Below are positions 1 to 5,446 of a stretch of 7,154 nucleotides of DNA, piece by piece (positions within the stretch are counted from its first letter, which is position 1; every line of letters begins with the position of its first letter). The stretch is from Betaproteobacteria bacterium (GTDB lineage: Bacteria > Pseudomonadota > Gammaproteobacteria > Burkholderiales > SG8-41). The DNA lies in contig JAOUIN010000115.1 of the NCBI GenBank assembly GCA_029883965.1, forward strand, positions 1-7,154, given 5' to 3'. Position numbers and translations under genes: made by a program. A model generated the notes under the pieces. It saw nothing but the letters and a program-made list of their open reading frames with translations. It was not told where the DNA came from and made no database searches.

Positions 1-221
1 CCAGGCAACCGCTGGTCATCGGCGACAGCGTCAGCATCGCTGAACGCCTGTTGCACCGCGCTCGTGCCGGCGAGTTTGTTTTTTCTAAGACCGTCATGGA
101 TGCGCTTGCGGCAACCGGATTCGCTATTGACGCCGCTGAATTGCCGCCCCTGGTCATTCCGCGCCGCGATCCCATCGAGTTGTTCGGCGTACTGCGCGAC
201 ACGCGTCTGGATTTCACCTGA
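1..221 (+). CDS. Class III adenylate/guanylate cyclase, C-terminal end (5' partial)
   Basis: The frame is open from base 3 and stops at TGA 219-221, giving about 72 residues; the start lies outside the window. The segment begins RQPLVIGDSVSIAERL, which matches the class III cyclase pattern 'GD.VN.AARL', followed by 'A.AGEFVFSKTVMDAL' like the usual 'A..G.I.VS..v...L' and a short tail ending PIELFGVL, typical of the last strand of the domain. Such enzymes make cAMP or cGMP from the nucleoside triphosphate. The N-terminal sensor or membrane part cannot be seen. The usual N-x-x-x-R pair that stabilises the transition state reads S-I-A-E-R here (S at codon 33-35, R at 45-47), so the Asn is replaced by Ser while the Arg is kept. 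Activity may therefore be altered. The family call is fairly firm; the substrate is not determinable. Confidence 0.72.
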   Translation, partial: RQPLVIGDSVSIAERLLHRARAGEFVFSKTVMDALAATGFAIDAAELPPLVIPRRDPIELFGVLRDTRLDFT

Positions 222-477
222 CCGCGGTCCATTGTTGCCACCCGGCACATCACTCGCGTGGAATAATAGCAACTTATTGATTCAATTGATATTTCATCTC
301 CGCCTGTAATGCCCTCGAGATGAAGTAGCGCGCGGTTCACTTCCACAAGAACGCGCAACTGCATCGGGAAATACTGTGTTCAGTCTGCATGGATGGTTGC
401 TCGCTGCATGATTTGCGGCGCGTTAACCCGCCGGAGCCGATCTGCGGTTATGGATTGCGGTACGCGTTCCTTATGCC
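222..477. other. Intergenic region between convergent genes
   Basis: This stretch separates the 3' ends of the cyclase gene (+) and the deacetylase gene (-). I see no convincing gene in it. An AT-rich patch lies at about 257-300. One imperfect hairpin is present at 330-356 (GCGCGGTTC pairing with GAACGCGC, one bulged G, loop about 10 nt), but no T-run follows on either strand, so it is at best a weak terminator or RNA-stability element. Confidence 0.5.
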
Positions 478-1356
478 TCACCAGCCGAGGGTGCGCCGAA
501 CATGGGCAACCGCTTCGGATCGCGTGCCTATCCAGATGTCGTCGGCCGCCTTCGCGACCTTAATGATGTCTTCATAAACAAACAGCCCGGGCGAGCGCCC
601 GAATACATGAGTGTGAATTGCCGGGTCCATGCGTACCAATCCGATTTCACGATGCCGTGCGCAGTCGAGCCAGTGCTCAAAAATCTCGAGCATGACTTTA
701 GGCGCATTGCCATGACGCATGTACAGCGGCAGGTCATTAACCTCCGTGTTGTTCGGAAATGCGATGATCGAGCGATCGCCGAATTCAACCCGGTACGGCA
801 GGTCATCGTTCAGCGTATCGCCATGCCATTCGAACCCGGCATCCGCAAGCAGGCGCGGCGAACGCAGACTGGGCGTGCTGCGCGGACTGATCCAGCCTTT
901 AGGGCGCGCCCCAATCGCGCGCTCAATCAGTTCGGTCGTGTGAACGATGTTCGCGCGCTCCTCCTCTTCGGTGAGGTAACACGGAATCATGTCCATCGTG
1001 TACGAATGCGCAACGACTTCGTGACCGGCTTCAGCAATTTTGCGCACGGTTTGCGGATAGCGTTCGGCCATGATTCCGCTCACGTTGATTGTCGCCTTGA
1101 CCTGCTGGCGTGCGAGCACATCGAGTATGCGGTGTATGCCGCGCCGGTGGCCGTACTCCGCCCAGCCCACGGCATTCAGATCAGGCACGCCCTGTTTCAA
1201 GGGGTTGCCCATCGGCCCTATGCCCGGCCACTTGCCGTCAGACCACCATTCGAACGACACGCGGAAAAACACCGCGATGCGCTTGCCGCCCGGCCACCGG
1301 AATCCATCCGGCAGCGGCGTCTCGATGCCGCCGGCGTGTATGTCGAGAGCACTCAA
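478..1356 (-). CDS. Polysaccharide deacetylase family protein (PuuE / allantoinase-like)
   Basis: The product is 292 residues, a full-length single NodB-fold domain. Visible landmarks are the first strand AVFFRVSFEWW (28-38), where E36 sits where PuuE-like proteins have E and classical deacetylases have D. H117-S-Y-T-M-D122 is the counterpart of the HS-x-x-H metal motif, with Asp replacing the second His. GWISPRS (154-160), the segment around 174-188 (GFEWHGD then NDDLPY) and H248-T-H250 followed by GRSPG match the C-terminal signature of this group. Members hydrolyse N-acyl or cyclic amide bonds; the substrate is unknown. The start is a TTG with GGAG seven bases upstream; no ATG occurs until residue 49, inside the domain. 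It begins 23 bases after the OsmC gene stop on the same strand, so the two are probably co-transcribed. No signal peptide is evident, so it is probably cytoplasmic. Confidence 0.85.
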   Translation of the reverse strand: MSALDIHAGGIETPLPDGFRWPGGKRIAVFFRVSFEWWSDGKWPGIGPMGNPLKQGVPDLNAVGWAEYGHRRGIHRILDVLARQQVKATINVSGIMAERYPQTVRKIAEAGHEVVAHSYTMDMIPCYLTEEEERANIVHTTELIERAIGARPKGWISPRSTPSLRSPRLLADAGFEWHGDTLNDDLPYRVEFGDRSIIAFPNNTEVNDLPLYMRHGNAPKVMLEIFEHWLDCARHREIGLVRMDPAIHTHVFGRSPGLFVYEDIIKVAKAADDIWIGTRSEAVAHVRRTLGW

Positions 1357-1379
1357 TTTTCTACTCCGTTGATGCGCAA

Positions 1380-1949
1380 TTAACCCGGCGTCGGACCGGT
1401 GACGCCGTCGAGGTGAAACGGCTTGCCGTTCACTTCGATATGACTGTGTAACGGTACCTGCTGCGTGATCAGGCCTTCAGCAAAACAGCCTGCCTTGGCA
1501 TTCCTGATCAGGTGCGCGAGCTTGTCCGCCGGCTCGTCACTGTCCACCTTGAGATGCGTGGTCACACCCTCCCAGCGGTTGAACACCGTGCCCTTCATCA
1601 CCGAGCCGCCCAGATGCTTGCGCAAAATGACGCGACAGTTGGCCCCGCTCACCTTCATCTTCATCATGTGCGCGTACCGCGCAACCTGGGTGAGCAGTCA
1701 AAACCCGATGGACATCGCCAGATAAGCCATCGGCGACGGATACTTGTCCGTTCCGCCGATCCGCGCCGGCTCATCGCAAAACACTTCGAACTGTCCCGCC
1801 TGGCCGCGCTTGAGCTGCAGCTGCCCTGAAATGACCTCGGTATGCACATCGTTTTCGTTGGTGATGCCTTCCGGCGGCAGCTCGGGTTTGTCAATCACCC
1901 GTTCGCCGGGCTTGTCCGAAAGATCTTCGTTACCCAGTGGCTTGGTCAT
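1380..1949 (-). CDS. OsmC-family peroxidase, candidate selenoprotein with in-frame UGA (Sec84)
   Basis: The gene starts at ATG 1949, with GGGAGG about five bases upstream, and ends at TAA 1380-1382. It is one frame of 189 codons interrupted only by TGA at 1698-1700 (codon 84). Before the TGA the protein reads ...CDEPARIGGTDKYPSPMAYL then AMSIGF, the OsmC signature that leads to the reactive cysteine. After it come LLTQVARYAHMMKMKV, the family's helix, and later NAKAGCFAEGL with the second conserved cysteine, C155. The TGA therefore falls exactly on the peroxidatic Cys position. OsmC/Ohr proteins reduce organic hydroperoxides with a Cys pair; here a Sec84-Cys155 pair is inferred. A SECIS-like hairpin follows the UGA. 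Normal termination would leave an 83-residue fragment without either catalytic residue. Alternatives are a nonsense mutation or a sequencing error. It lies between a thioesterase gene and a deacetylase gene on the same strand. Confidence 0.85.
1645..1700 (-). promoter_or_regulatory. Candidate bacterial SECIS element (UGA plus hairpin)
   Basis: Read on the minus strand, UGA (1700-1698) is followed at once by CUGCUCACC (1697-1689), which can pair with GGUGAGCGG (1653-1645): nine pairs including one U-G wobble. Inside it, UGCGC (1683-1679) pairs with GCGCA (1673-1669) around the five-base loop GGUAC (1678-1674). The loop G is nucleotide 20 after the UGA. Bacterial SelB-binding hairpins need an apical loop with an early G and a following U at roughly this distance; the E. 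coli fdhF element has a GGUC loop at nearly the same spacing and a similar GGUUGC on its 5' arm. The hairpin lies wholly in coding sequence. Folding was judged by eye. Confidence 0.75.
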
Positions 1950-1988
1950 CTTGCCTCCCTCATAAGTGGCGGCACGGGACCGCCCGTT

Positions 1989-2020
1989 AAAAATCCGCCT
2001 GATCCATTTCAGGATTTTTT
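1989..2020 (-). terminator. Possible intrinsic terminator overlapping the thioesterase stop
   Basis: AAAAATCC at 1989-1996 pairs with GGATTTTT at 2012-2019, and an inner CCTGA (1998-2002) can pair with TCAGG (2009-2013). The structure has A-tract and T-tract flanks on both strands. In the minus direction it contains the thioesterase TGA stop and ends in TTTTT, so it could terminate that gene just ahead of the OsmC gene. The bulged, AT-rich stem makes the call tentative. Confidence 0.4.
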
Positions 2021-2437
2021 CTTATACACCGAACTCGGCAGAACGCGGTAGCTGCCGCTGGCACGGCAGGCGAGCTCGCCATCCTCACCGAAAACTTCAG
2101 CCTCGGTGAACATAATACTGCGCCCGCGCTTGATCACCGTACCCTTGCAGACGATCTCGCCCCGCGCCGGCGCGAGGTAATTGATGTTCATGTTCATGGT
2201 GGCGACACCCATGGCCGTATCAACGAGTGAACGCACGGCCTGTGACATCGCGGCATCGACTATCGCCGCCACCGTGCCGCCATGCACGTCGCCTCGGGTG
2301 TTGCCGAGGTGTTGCTGGAATGCGAGGCGCACCTGCGAGCGGCCATCGTCCAGCGCATCGAGCCGGAAACCGAGATGCTGGTACAGGGGCACCGACGAGC
2401 GCCATCGGGGTGCTGCGGTTTTGGATTCGGCAGTCAT
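2009..2437 (-). CDS. PaaI-type hotdog-fold thioesterase
   Basis: The product is 142 residues from ATG 2437. It has the hotdog thioesterase signature N45...VHGGTVAAIVDAAM, with H52-G53-G54 and D61 matching the 'N...HGG......D' active site of the PaaI / YbgC-like acyl-CoA thioesterases. The strand segment ATMNMNINYLAPARG (79-93) is also typical ('t.....fl.p...g'). Members hydrolyse acyl-CoA or aryl-acyl-CoA thioesters in the cytoplasm, usually as tetramers. The frame stays open upstream to a GTG at 2509 and an ATG at 2470. I prefer 2437 because the extension looks non-conserved and 142 residues is the normal length; no strong ribosome site marks any of the three starts. It is divergent from the VOC gene, and its end overlaps a terminator-like hairpin before the OsmC gene. 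Confidence 0.85.
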   Translation of the reverse strand: MTAESKTAAPRWRSSVPLYQHLGFRLDALDDGRSQVRLAFQQHLGNTRGDVHGGTVAAIVDAAMSQAVRSLVDTAMGVATMNMNINYLAPARGEIVCKGTVIKRGRSIMFTEAEVFGEDGELACRASGSYRVLPSSVYKKKS

Positions 2438-2499
2438 GACAGGTGCTGCTGCGGATTTCAACGGCCCCATGTTACACCGCACGCGGCTACATCGCGGAC

Positions 2500-2528
2500 T
2501 TGAGTCCACGCAATGCTCAAGGCATGAT
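2500..2528 (+). promoter_or_regulatory. Weak sigma70-like promoter candidate for the VOC gene
   Basis: TTGAGT (2500-2505, four of six to TTGACA) and CATGAT (2523-2528, four of six to TATAAT) are separated by 17 bases. Transcription would start near 2535, about ten bases before the GAGGAG ribosome site of the VOC gene. The geometry is good but the hexamer matches are weak. Confidence 0.28.
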
Positions 2529-2556
2529 TGAACCGAAACCCATTGAGGAGAGATCC

Positions 2557-2991
2557 GTGAAAATCAAACGCATCGAGCATGTCGGCATCGTGGTCCGTGA
2601 TGTGGAAGCCAGCCGCAAGCTCTGGGAAGGCTGCTTCGGCATCAAGCTCGGCGGCGTCGAGGAGAACGCGACGCGGCGGCTGGCGCTGTATCCGGTGGGT
2701 GATTCGATGGTGGAGTTGCTGGCCGGCATCACGCCCGACAGCAAGCAGACCCGGATGATTGCAGAGGGCAAAGGCGGTCTGAATCACATCTGCCTTGAGG
2801 TCGAGAGCATCGACGAAGCGCTGGCCGAACTCAAGGCCAAGGGCATACCACTGCTGGATCAGGTGCCGCGCATCGGTCATGCCGGCTGCCGCATCGCATT
2901 TCTGGACCCGTCTGCCACGGAAAATTGCCTGATCGAACTCGCGGAACTGCCTGCAGACGCCGGACATCACGCGACAGGGAGTCATGCGTAA
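2557..2991 (+). CDS. VOC-superfamily protein, methylmalonyl-CoA epimerase-like
   Basis: The product is 144 residues with two beta-alpha-beta-beta-beta modules. IEHVGIVVRDVEASRKLWEG (6-25) opens module one, with MVELL (51-55) as its last strand. LNHICLEVESIDEALAEL (75-92) opens module two, which ends with NCLIELAEL (123-131). The four expected metal ligands of the epimerase fold are present: H8, E53, H77 and E127. The 'GGLNHICLEV...KGIPLL' stretch strongly resembles methylmalonyl-CoA epimerase, which interconverts (S)- and (R)-methylmalonyl-CoA in propionate metabolism. No mutase or carboxylase gene lies nearby, so another VOC reaction remains possible. The GTG start at 2557 is chosen because GAGGAG (2545-2550) sits six bases upstream and the protein begins directly at the domain. 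The frame is open upstream to an ATG at 2524, which lacks a good ribosome site. Confidence 0.85.
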   Translation: MKIKRIEHVGIVVRDVEASRKLWEGCFGIKLGGVEENATRRLALYPVGDSMVELLAGITPDSKQTRMIAEGKGGLNHICLEVESIDEALAELKAKGIPLLDQVPRIGHAGCRIAFLDPSATENCLIELAELPADAGHHATGSHA

Positions 2992-3272
2992 CGTCCTGTT
3001 GATCCGGCTGGCGGTGATGGCCGCACTGCTTGCGGACTGCAATCTGCGAAGGCCGCCAGTTGCAGGAATCCGTCAACAATCCACCGCCGGGCAGCCAACC
3101 GGCACAACACAGATATACCTACGATGTATATGCGGCAGAACGCCGCAGGCAATCTGCGTCACCCTCATCCGGTTACTGCACGTGTCACTACTTCTTCAGC
3201 GCTTTTTGCAACAGTTCGGCAACGATTTCATTGACACCGGACTTGCGTTCCAGGGCCAGCGCGTTAATTTGA
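2984..3272 (+). pseudogene. Possible small secreted-protein ORF, apparently frameshifted
   Basis: An ATG at 2984 overlaps the VOC stop (ATGCGTAA), with AGGGAG two bases upstream, closer than usual. The first 18 residues (MRNVLLIRLAVMAALLAD) look like a signal peptide. The downstream residues of this frame look less protein-like, while the frame starting near 3030 reads EGRQLQESVNN then TYDVYAAERRRQ, with better codon character. A one-base change around 3030-3040 would join the two. Either frame runs into the opposite-strand gene ending at 3188. It could be a real small lipoprotein or exported protein with a sequencing or genuine frameshift, or simply non-coding. I recognise no family. Confidence 0.25.
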
Positions 3273-3460
3273 GCGATCAGGTCGCCATTTAATTTCACCG
3301 CGAAGGGTACCAGGCCTGCTGCCTGATCGATGCGACGCTGTTCGCGTCGATCCACCGGTGCCGCAGTGCCGCCGGGCCGGCCGTGTCCACCGGCGTTTTT
3401 CATCTTATTGACGAGTTTCATTGCGTTGAGCTTTTGCAGCTCGGCGGGATTCAATGCCAT
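3188..3460 (-). CDS. Small protein with ribbon-helix-helix-like C-terminus
   Basis: The product is 90 residues. The N-terminal part (MALNPAELQKLNAMKLVNKM) is a basic amphipathic helix. It is followed by a Gly/Arg/Pro linker (24-40, GGHGRPGG...) and a C-terminal segment from about 52 onward, VPFAVKLNGDLIAQINALAL then VNEIVAELLQKALKK. That segment has a strand-helix-helix layout resembling Arc/MetJ-type DNA-binding proteins, where the strand 'PFAVKLN' would contact DNA and the last helix would form the dimer. This function is inferred from pattern only. The start at ATG 3460 has GGAG nine bases upstream. The stop lies 64 bases downstream of the glycine-rich gene's end region on the same strand. 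It has no obvious antitoxin partner. I do not recognise a named family. Confidence 0.6.
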   Translation of the reverse strand: MALNPAELQKLNAMKLVNKMKNAGGHGRPGGTAAPVDRREQRRIDQAAGLVPFAVKLNGDLIAQINALALERKSGVNEIVAELLQKALKK

Positions 3461-3524
3461 TGATGCGGACTCCGGAAGTTAAGGCGGCCGCGCAGATTGC
3501 ACAGCACGCGAATTGCGCAGTCGC

Positions 3525-3872
3525 TTATTGCGGTGGTTGCTGCGGACCGCCGCCGGTATTGCCACCGCCTCCACCACCGCGACGTTTGCCGGAGCGCTTG
3601 TGAAATTTCTTGCCCGGGTTGTTGGGGTTATTGGGGCTTCGGCCCTGCGGTCGGCCACCGCCGCCCGGCTGCTGCCGGCCCTGGCCCCCATTGTTCTGAC
3701 GCTGATGCGTCATCCGCGACTGCGGATCCGGCGCACCGGGACGGTTGCCTGAAGCGAGCGCGATCTCGAGCTCATTGAGCTCGTCCCACTCTTCATCAGT
3801 GCGGTTACGATCAGGAATCGCCAGCAATTCCTGCATGCGGGCGCGCGGGGATGGGGGTTGCGAATCATTCAT
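3525..3872 (-). CDS. Hypothetical protein with glycine-rich basic tail
   Basis: The product is about 115 residues from ATG 3872. Residues 1-45 are ordinary sequence with an acidic helix (RTDEEWDELNELEIALASGN). From about residue 46 onward the protein is low complexity: Q, N, G, P and R rich, then GKKFHKRSGKRRGGGGGG and a final GGGPQQPPQ. The basic RG/G-rich tail is of a kind often found in proteins that contact RNA or nucleoprotein, but no recognised domain supports a function. Start choice is uncertain: ATG 3881 in the same frame is an alternative, and neither has a normal Shine-Dalgarno site. The frame also stays open further upstream to 3971. A promoter-like sequence ending eight bases before ATG 3872 raises the possibility of a leaderless message. 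Confidence 0.65.
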   Translation of the reverse strand: MNDSQPPSPRARMQELLAIPDRNRTDEEWDELNELEIALASGNRPGAPDPQSRMTHQRQNNGGQGRQQPGGGGRPQGRSPNNPNNPGKKFHKRSGKRRGGGGGGNTGGGPQQPPQ

Positions 3873-3879
3873 GCCCTGC

Positions 3880-3909
3880 ATTATCGCACTGTACGGGGCA
3901 TCTTTCCAA
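3880..3909 (-). promoter_or_regulatory. Sigma70-like promoter candidate for the glycine-rich gene
   Basis: On the minus strand, TTGGAA (3909-3904) and GATAAT (3885-3880) are separated by 18 bases. The -10 box matches TATAAT at five of six positions. Transcription would begin at about 3873, essentially at the proposed ATG 3872, which fits the lack of a ribosome-binding site there. Confidence 0.35.
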
Positions 3910-3986
3910 GGAAACAACAAGTTAGCCGGCCGCCCCCGGCCCGTGAGGCCGTACCCCCCCGCAATGCACAAAAACCGGGGAATTGC

Positions 3987-5198
3987 CTAATTCAGCGCCT
4001 GCAGAATCAGCGTATGCAGCAGTTGGCGGTGGTAATAGCGGACAGGCCCCGGTGCGTGGGCCATGAATACCGTCACCAGTGCCTCGGCGGGGTCCACCCA
4101 GAAATAAGTGCCGGTGGACCCGGCCCAGTGGAATTCCCCGGCGGAGCCGGGCATGCCGCCGCGCCCCGCGCTGCGGCGCACGGCCACGCCCAGGCCAAAG
4201 CCGTAACCGCGGATGTTCGGATAATCATTGAGTTTGCTCAGATCAACCTCGGGGCCCAGGTGATCGGCAGTCATGTATTCGACGCTCTTGCGCGACAGGA
4301 TGCGCGTGCCGTCGAGTTCGCCACCGTTCAACAGCATCTGCGCGAAGCGCATGTAATCGGCGGCCGTCGACACGGCACAACCGCCGCCGCAGTCAAATTT
4401 GTGTGGTGTGGTCCCGTCACGCAATGTCTGCGTTTGACCCGTCACCGGATCGACCGGCAGCGCCCTGGCATAGCGGGCGGTTTTCGCGGGCGGCACAGTG
4501 AACGCGGTATCGCGCATGCCCAGCGGCTGGAACACGCGTTCTTCGAGATAGCGTCCCAGCGGCATGCCGGATACGGCCTCGACGACCAGTCCGAGGACAT
4601 CCAGACCGAAACTGTATTCCCACTTCGAGCCCGGCTGGTAATGCAGCGGCAGCGCCGCAAGCCGTTCGAGGAACTCGGCGCCGCTCCATTGTGTTGAAGC
4701 ACTATCCGACGACACCGGGTAACGCTTGTACAGCGGCGTATTGCCGCGGCCATAGCTCAGCCCTGCAGTATGGCGCATCAGGTCTTCAATGGTCATCAGT
4801 CGGTCCGGGGCAACCGTCGGCGCACCCGCGCTGCCGTCGCACTGCGGCGGATTGACCTGCATGCGCGCAAGCTGCGGCAGATACTTGCCAACCGCTTCGT
4901 TGACGGCAAGCCGCCCTTCCTCGCACAGCATCAGCGCGCCCACGGTTACCAGCGGTTTGGTCATCGAGGCGATGCTGAATATCGCATCGACCGGCATTGC
5001 CGTGCGTACTGCGCGGTCGATATAACCAAAGGTCTCGCAATAGCCGAGCTTACCGTGCCGCGCGATCATCAGCACCGCACCGGGCAGCGCTTCCGCCGCA
5101 ATCTCCGCCTTCAGTGCTGCGGCAATACGCGGCAATCGATCCGTGGCGAAGCCCAACGCGTGCGGTTCGGCAAGCGGCAGCGGTGTGTTCTTTGACAT
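3987..5198 (-). CDS. Serine hydrolase, class C beta-lactamase / esterase family VIII type
   Basis: The product is 403 residues from ATG 5198, the usual length of the family. The active-site motif FSIASMTKP contains the S-x-x-K tetrad S78-M-T-K81. HTAG (143-146) and GSKWEYSFGLDVLG contain the second motif, with YSF in place of Y-x-N (Y195), common in the esterase branch. HWAGSTGT (from H357) corresponds to the third, KTG-like motif, followed by FWVDP. These enzymes cleave esters or D-amino-acid amides through an acyl-serine; the natural substrate is unknown. No signal peptide is visible, which argues for a cytoplasmic enzyme rather than a secreted beta-lactamase. GAGGTG six bases before ATG 5198 supports that start, but an in-frame GTG at 5222 with GGAG seven bases upstream is nearly as good and would add eight residues. 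It follows slyX by 12 or 36 bases and is probably the last gene of the S4-slyX-hydrolase operon. Confidence 0.88.
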   Translation of the reverse strand: MSKNTPLPLAEPHALGFATDRLPRIAAALKAEIAAEALPGAVLMIARHGKLGYCETFGYIDRAVRTAMPVDAIFSIASMTKPLVTVGALMLCEEGRLAVNEAVGKYLPQLARMQVNPPQCDGSAGAPTVAPDRLMTIEDLMRHTAGLSYGRGNTPLYKRYPVSSDSASTQWSGAEFLERLAALPLHYQPGSKWEYSFGLDVLGLVVEAVSGMPLGRYLEERVFQPLGMRDTAFTVPPAKTARYARALPVDPVTGQTQTLRDGTTPHKFDCGGGCAVSTAADYMRFAQMLLNGGELDGTRILSRKSVEYMTADHLGPEVDLSKLNDYPNIRGYGFGLGVAVRRSAGRGGMPGSAGEFHWAGSTGTYFWVDPAEALVTVFMAHAPGPVRYYHRQLLHTLILQALN

Positions 5199-5234
5199 CC
5201 GTGGCACCTCGGGTTTACTCACGTGATCGCTCCG

Positions 5235-5435
5235 TCAGTAATGCGGTGGAATTTCATGGCCGGACCCGTCTGACTCCGGCGGCAGGCTGCGCTGCAACTG
5301 CTCTCGCAGGTCGCGCAGCTGCTGTTCGAGTGTGGAAATCTGCTGCTGCTGGCGCGCAACCGTGCGATTCAGCTCTTCGAGCAGATCTTCATTGAAACTC
5401 AGCTTGATCTCCAGTTCGGACAGGCGCGATTCCAT
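5235..5435 (-). CDS. slyX: SlyX family protein
   Basis: The product is a 66-residue, almost entirely coiled-coil protein: ESRLSELEIKLSFNEDLLEE then a Gln-rich heptad region, ending in the family's hallmark tail IPPHY. SlyX is a small cytoplasmic protein conserved in beta- and gammaproteobacteria; its precise role is not established. The start at ATG 5435 is supported by GGGAGG about four to five bases upstream. The frame is open further upstream, but that part overlaps the S4 gene's end and is not SlyX-like. The gene begins 11 bases after the S4 gene stop and ends just before the serine hydrolase gene, indicating co-transcription. It is the best taxonomic hint in the window. Confidence 0.9.
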   Translation of the reverse strand: MESRLSELEIKLSFNEDLLEELNRTVARQQQQISTLEQQLRDLREQLQRSLPPESDGSGHEIPPHY

Positions 5436-5446
5436 GAAGCCTCCCG

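Noticed and set aside
330..356. Hairpin between the convergent cyclase and deacetylase genes as a terminator
   Set aside because: The stem is bulged and no T-run follows on either strand; it is mentioned only as intergenic content.
502..1383. 293-codon plus-strand ORF covering the deacetylase gene
   Set aside because: It lies fully antisense to a recognisable deacetylase gene. The protein is Arg/Ala/Val-rich with no family motif, and such long antisense frames are expected opposite GC-rich genes.
1380..1667. Stand-alone 95-residue protein starting at MMKMKV
   Set aside because: It is the C-terminal part of the OsmC domain beginning in mid-helix, with no ribosome site before the ATG. It is better read as the continuation of the UGA-containing gene.
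2458..3042. 194-codon minus-strand ORF opposite the VOC gene
   Set aside because: The opposite strand holds the VOC gene with all four metal ligands; this frame has no motif of its own.
3940..3986. GC-rich inverted segments downstream of the serine hydrolase as a terminator
   Set aside because: Only short CCCCG/CGGGG and GGCC pairings are possible and no T-tract follows in the minus direction.
3858..4697. 279-codon plus-strand ORF opposite the serine hydrolase gene
   Set aside because: It overlaps the conserved serine hydrolase on the other strand, has no recognisable domain and shows shadow-type composition.
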